From positions 11,923,507-11,987,506 of the forward strand of contig NC_067206.1 of NCBI RefSeq assembly GCF_026262505.1: 64,000 nucleotides of DNA, given 5' to 3'. The stretch's first letter is position 1. Every line of letters begins with the position of its first letter. Under the pieces are notes generated by a model, which was not told where the DNA came from, ran no database searches, and was given only the letters and a program-made list of their open reading frames with translations. Both the position numbers and the translations under genes were made by a program. This DNA comes from Trichomonas vaginalis G3 (lineage: Eukaryota; Parabasalia; Trichomonadida; Trichomonadidae). This document shows, piece by piece, positions 61,369-64,000 of this stretch.

Positions 61369-62175
61369 TTCATACAAAATAAAAAAATAAATTATTCAAA
61401 AATGTAAGACATGAATTTTTAAAGTTTATTTTTTATTCATGAAAATAATTATTTCTAATTTCTTTTACTCTCTCGTATATACTAGATTTAAAGAATTCAG
61501 AACATTTCCCATAATCTCCTAAATGTTTTCTTATCCCTAACCTGTGCCAGTTATTATATGAAACTGAATAAACTTTATCTTTATCTTTACACCTTTCATC
61601 ACTTCCAATATATTTATATCTCAGTTTTGATTTAGCATTTTCATATTCATTAGCGTTTAATAATTCACAGTCTTCCTTTTTAAATTGATGTTTAAGATAT
61701 TCAGGATTTAATACTCTACGTTTATATGCTCCTAACTTAGTTCTAAAGGTTTTTCTACAAAATTTAGGAATTCCATCCTCTTTAATGTCATCAATGATTT
61801 CCATTTCATTATTTTCAATTTCTTCTTCTCGTTTATGAGGTCTTTGATTATGACTCCATTGATTCCATGAAATTAAATATTCTTTATCATTATATTTATA
61901 CCTCATTAGCTTATTTTGGCTTTCATATTCATTTAATAATTCACAATCTTCATTTTTAAATTGAAGTTTAACCCATTCAGGATTTAAACAATGTTTAATT
62001 AATCGCGGAATATCTGACATCATCTATATATAGCTTCTTTTATAAAAGATAAAAAAATAAATTATTTTAAAATTAATGTTAATTTTTTAATGATTTATAA
62101 ATAAATATATTTTAATGCATCGTCTATATATAGATGTAACAAAAAAAGTCACACAACCCTTCATATCCTACTACT
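61361..62175 (-). repeat. Polinton right terminal inverted repeat
   Basis: Inverted partner of 36437-36848, about 815 bp long here. It contains the whole terminal gene at 61433-62023 and ends CATATCCTACTACT next to AGTCAA. Confidence 0.88.
61433..62023 (-). CDS. Terminal-repeat gene with an internal duplication
   Basis: A 196-residue frame (MMSDIPRLIKHCLNPEWVKL). Two copies of a 50-residue module are visible: LNPEWVKLQFKNEDCELLN followed by LMRYKYNDKEYLISWNQW, and LNPEYLKHQFKKEDCELLN followed by LRYKYIGSDERC and YSVSYNNWHRLG. The RYKY plus WNxW pattern resembles small modules found beside homing endonucleases and in large DNA viruses, so DNA binding is a reasonable guess. It lies within the terminal repeat. 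The left arm carries a shorter relative at 36593-36715. Confidence 0.6.
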   Translation of the reverse strand: MMSDIPRLIKHCLNPEWVKLQFKNEDCELLNEYESQNKLMRYKYNDKEYLISWNQWSHNQRPHKREEEIENNEMEIIDDIKEDGIPKFCRKTFRTKLGAYKRRVLNPEYLKHQFKKEDCELLNANEYENAKSKLRYKYIGSDERCKDKDKVYSVSYNNWHRLGIRKHLGDYGKCSEFFKSSIYERVKEIRNNYFHE

Positions 62176-62181
62176 AGTCAA
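62176..62181. repeat. Polinton target-site duplication, right (AGTCAA)
   Basis: Partner of 36431-36436. Confidence 0.9.
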
Positions 62182-62204
62182 CGTTGGCTTAGCAATTTTT
62201 TTTT

Positions 62205-62618
62205 ATGGAATTGAATCCTTCAGAGGATGAAATACATGATTTTATAAAGAGCTTGATGAAAAATGGAAGGAAACTTGTGGGATGGACAATAATTCAAGAA
62301 ATTATCAATTTAACTGAGCATTATGGAGGAGCTTCGGGAAATAAGAATCCAGAAGAATTACAAGTGATATATGATTTTCAACGCACTTTCAGTCAAGAAT
62401 CTGGTAAAAATTATCCCTTAATACTAGCAGCTCTTAAATTATGCCAAGACCTTCACAAAAATCATTTAATTTCGTCTGAGAAGTATTCTGAGTATTACAA
62501 TTCACAAATTACACTAGATAGTTTTGGTAATGAATCTGGAAGAAAAGAAGTTGCTAAATTAATTGCTTTTTATAGACCATATGTCCAATATCTTAAAATA
62601 AAGCATGACCGAATATAA
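62205..62618 (+). CDS. Hypothetical protein next to the Polinton insertion
   Basis: A 137-codon frame from MELNPSEDEIHDFIKSLMKN to LKIKHDRI. The product is hydrophilic and helical, with one Tyr-rich part (SSEKYSEYYNSQITLDSFGN). No family recognised. Only 23 bases separate its ATG from the Polinton's target duplication, so its promoter has been displaced by the element, or the element's end now supplies one. Codon use looks protein-like. Confidence 0.6.
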   Translation: MELNPSEDEIHDFIKSLMKNGRKLVGWTIIQEIINLTEHYGGASGNKNPEELQVIYDFQRTFSQESGKNYPLILAALKLCQDLHKNHLISSEKYSEYYNSQITLDSFGNESGRKEVAKLIAFYRPYVQYLKIKHDRI

Positions 62619-63429
62619 GGCATTGTTGCTCATATATTAGACTAACTTTCAGAGTATTCTATTTCCACAATTTCAGCTTCCAAAATCGATATTGTTTGTA
62701 ATAGCACCATAACTGCACTATTATACCTTTTGTAATGTTGTTAAATTTAACGGAAAATACGTGTTATCTACTACAACTCCTTTCGGATAAAATTTATTTT
62801 CTTAATTGTTCAATATAGCTACATGCGATTTGATCTTATTTCATAATGCGTTAATAATTGCATATTATTGATATGACACCAATATACGGTTACAGATGAT
62901 TTGTTTTAAAAAAATTCTTTTTAAAATAGCTTAGTTTATTCATATTCTTATTAAATTTGAATAAAACATTGAATTCCGCATGTGAATAGTCATTACAAAA
63001 CTAATTTTTACATTTTTGTTGGTTATTGAGATTTTGCAGTTAATTTGTTGAAAAATTGTGCTCAAATGTAATGTTTTGAGCCACATAGATTAATCAATTT
63101 CAATGATTTCGTTATTAGTAGCTTATTATAAATTAATGATATAAGCTATTAATTTACTTAAAATATGAAGAACTGTATAATAAGAAGATGTGAAATGTAA
63201 TAAGTTCAAAGCATAGCAAACCGATTTTAATGTAATTGAATATAATTAACATTAGCCCTGGCAAGAGTACAATATATACAGCCGATACTGTTAATCTCCA
63301 AGAATTAGCTAGGTGATTCACAATTTTGGAGATAACTGACATGTTCAAAGAAAACTAAAAAAAATTGTTAATTAATTATAATCCAAAAAATAAAAGATTG
63401 ATTTTAGCTATTATTGAAAAGTAATGTTT
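62619..63429. other. Region without a secure gene, holds dispersed repeat copy 2
   Basis: About 62925-63305 is the inverted second copy of the repeat at 29790-30107. The minus strand here has a 64-codon frame at 63154-63348 with a hydrophobic helix that corresponds to the short frame in copy 1. The rest is AT-rich. Confidence 0.55.
62925..63305 (-). repeat. Dispersed repeat, copy 2
   Basis: Matches 29790-30107 in inverted orientation with substitutions and short insertions. Shared landmarks include TAGTCATTACAAAACTAATT, GATTAATCAATTTCAATGA and ATAATAAGTTCAAAGCATA. Confidence 0.7.
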
Positions 63430-64000
63430 TCATTGTACAGTTGCAGCAAAATATTCTGTATTCTGAATTCCATTGAGGACATTGACAACAATATCCGGAT
63501 CATCGTTGACGTCATCAGCATCGAACATTGTCAAGAATCTCAAAACTTCTTCTCTGACATCTTCTCTTCTGGATATATCAGCAACAGTTCTTATCTTTGC
63601 GAAAGCCTTTCCAGGGCTCTTATCGTTCATGAGCTGAATGTTTGAGCAAAGCTTGTTGTATGCAGAGATATATGCTGGGCAACCAAGACATATATCACCT
63701 TTAACAGTGAAGACGGGGTCTTCAAGTTGGATTTTGGCCTTTGGAGCTTCTGCAATGCGGAGTGTGGAAAGATTTACGTAGTCGCATGTGAAGTATTTGT
63801 AGAACTCATCATCCTGATGCGATGCGACAATGAATGGAATAGAGGTAAGAGACTTACAAATGGAAACTGGAATGGAAACCATGCCCTCGGAAGCAGAAAA
63901 TTGCTCGGATGAGAGTAGTGCTGCAGCGCAGTGCTCGAAGTGATCGTAAACAGCGACAGCTGATTGGAATCCGAAAATGATAGCAATTTCATTAGGGAAT
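63430..64000 (-). CDS. Hypothetical protein, C-terminal part (runs off the window)
   Basis: The minus frame is open from the right edge to the stop at 63430, giving at least 190 residues. The visible part starts FPNEIAIIFGFQSAVAVYDH and contains SICKSLTSIPFIVASHQDDE and YVNLSTLRIAEAPKAKIQLE. It ends in helical sequence FAKIRTVADISRREDVREEV, LRFLTMFDADDVNDD and NVLNGIQNTEYFAATVQ. An armadillo/HEAT-like repeat protein is possible. No motif is decisive. Codon use is C-rich as in well-expressed host genes. The N-terminus lies beyond base 64000. Confidence 0.75.
   Translation of the reverse strand, partial: FPNEIAIIFGFQSAVAVYDHFEHCAAALLSSEQFSASEGMVSIPVSICKSLTSIPFIVASHQDDEFYKYFTCDYVNLSTLRIAEAPKAKIQLEDPVFTVKGDICLGCPAYISAYNKLCSNIQLMNDKSPGKAFAKIRTVADISRREDVREEVLRFLTMFDADDVNDDPDIVVNVLNGIQNTEYFAATVQ

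Larger units (their letters stand above)
36437..62175. mobile_element. Polinton/Maverick, 25.7 kb, broken, with three large guest transposons
   Basis: Both ends start AGTAGTAGGATATGAAGGG, are inverted copies of each other, and are flanked by AGTCAA. The order of parts from left is: an unknown acidic protein, polB region, integrase, a small basic protein, tail-collar-like protein, two unknown capsid-region genes, a conserved structural protein, packaging ATPase, major capsid, two pVI-like small proteins, two small proteins, and a terminal-repeat gene. Removing the guests at 37948-40216, 46868-52206 and 58173-60468 leaves about 15.8 kb, normal for the family. polB and several other parts are broken, by my count about ten breaks in all, while capsid and ATPase frames look whole. 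Largely open frames together with identical target duplications suggest an age that is moderate, not ancient. No adenovirus-type protease was recognised. Confidence 0.95.

Overview
The window reads as nuclear DNA of a parabasalid protist (Trichomonas or Tritrichomonas type). It is very AT-rich, the genes are intronless and use the standard code, and the protein families fit: a CAMK-like kinase with HCDIKPSN, ankyrin repeats of the SHGANINEKD type, GAF-domain signalling proteins, and a T. vaginalis-style Polinton/Maverick. Species-level assignment is not possible from the sequence alone.

Regions 1-11.8 kb and 23.2-34.9 kb hold host genes, each with its own short flanks and no operon logic. They are a GAF protein (partial), tRNA-Arg, dynein light chain LC8, an importin-like HEAT protein, an acidic Trp-rich repeat protein, a TPR/ARM protein, a protein kinase, a MyTH4-RhoGAP protein, a tubby-like protein, eIF1, a bromodomain-like protein, an unknown protein with an inverted partial copy, a GT-C-like multi-pass membrane protein, and a Pro/Ala/acidic repeat protein. 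Host sequence resumes at 62.2 kb with a small unknown gene and a partial gene at the right edge.

Region 12-23 kb has no convincing host gene. It is built of fold-back structures: a 4.2 kb element with 27-bp terminal inverted repeats and TA at both ends (12.25-16.50 kb), containing a roughly 1 kb palindrome, and a 3.7 kb fold-back (17.68-21.38 kb). Both carry minisatellites of 122 or 132 bp whose units are almost wholly made of hairpins. One hairpin core (CATTCTGGGAGAC with its complement) occurs in two otherwise different arrays. The G/C strand skew flips at the hairpin arrays examined.

Region 36.4-62.2 kb is one old, broken Polinton of 25.7 kb with a 6-bp target duplication (AGTCAA). It carries polB, integrase, packaging ATPase, double-jelly-roll capsid, pVI-like small proteins and a phage tail-collar-like protein. 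Other transposons have landed in it: a 2.27 kb TTAA-flanked element that itself holds a 236-bp MITE, a 5.3 kb non-autonomous fold-back with MULE-like ends and a captured gene fragment (9-bp duplication), and a 2.3 kb MULE with a full-length transposase (10-bp duplication). Without these guests the Polinton is about 15.8 kb, the normal size for the family. It sits beside an already decayed ankyrin-repeat gene.
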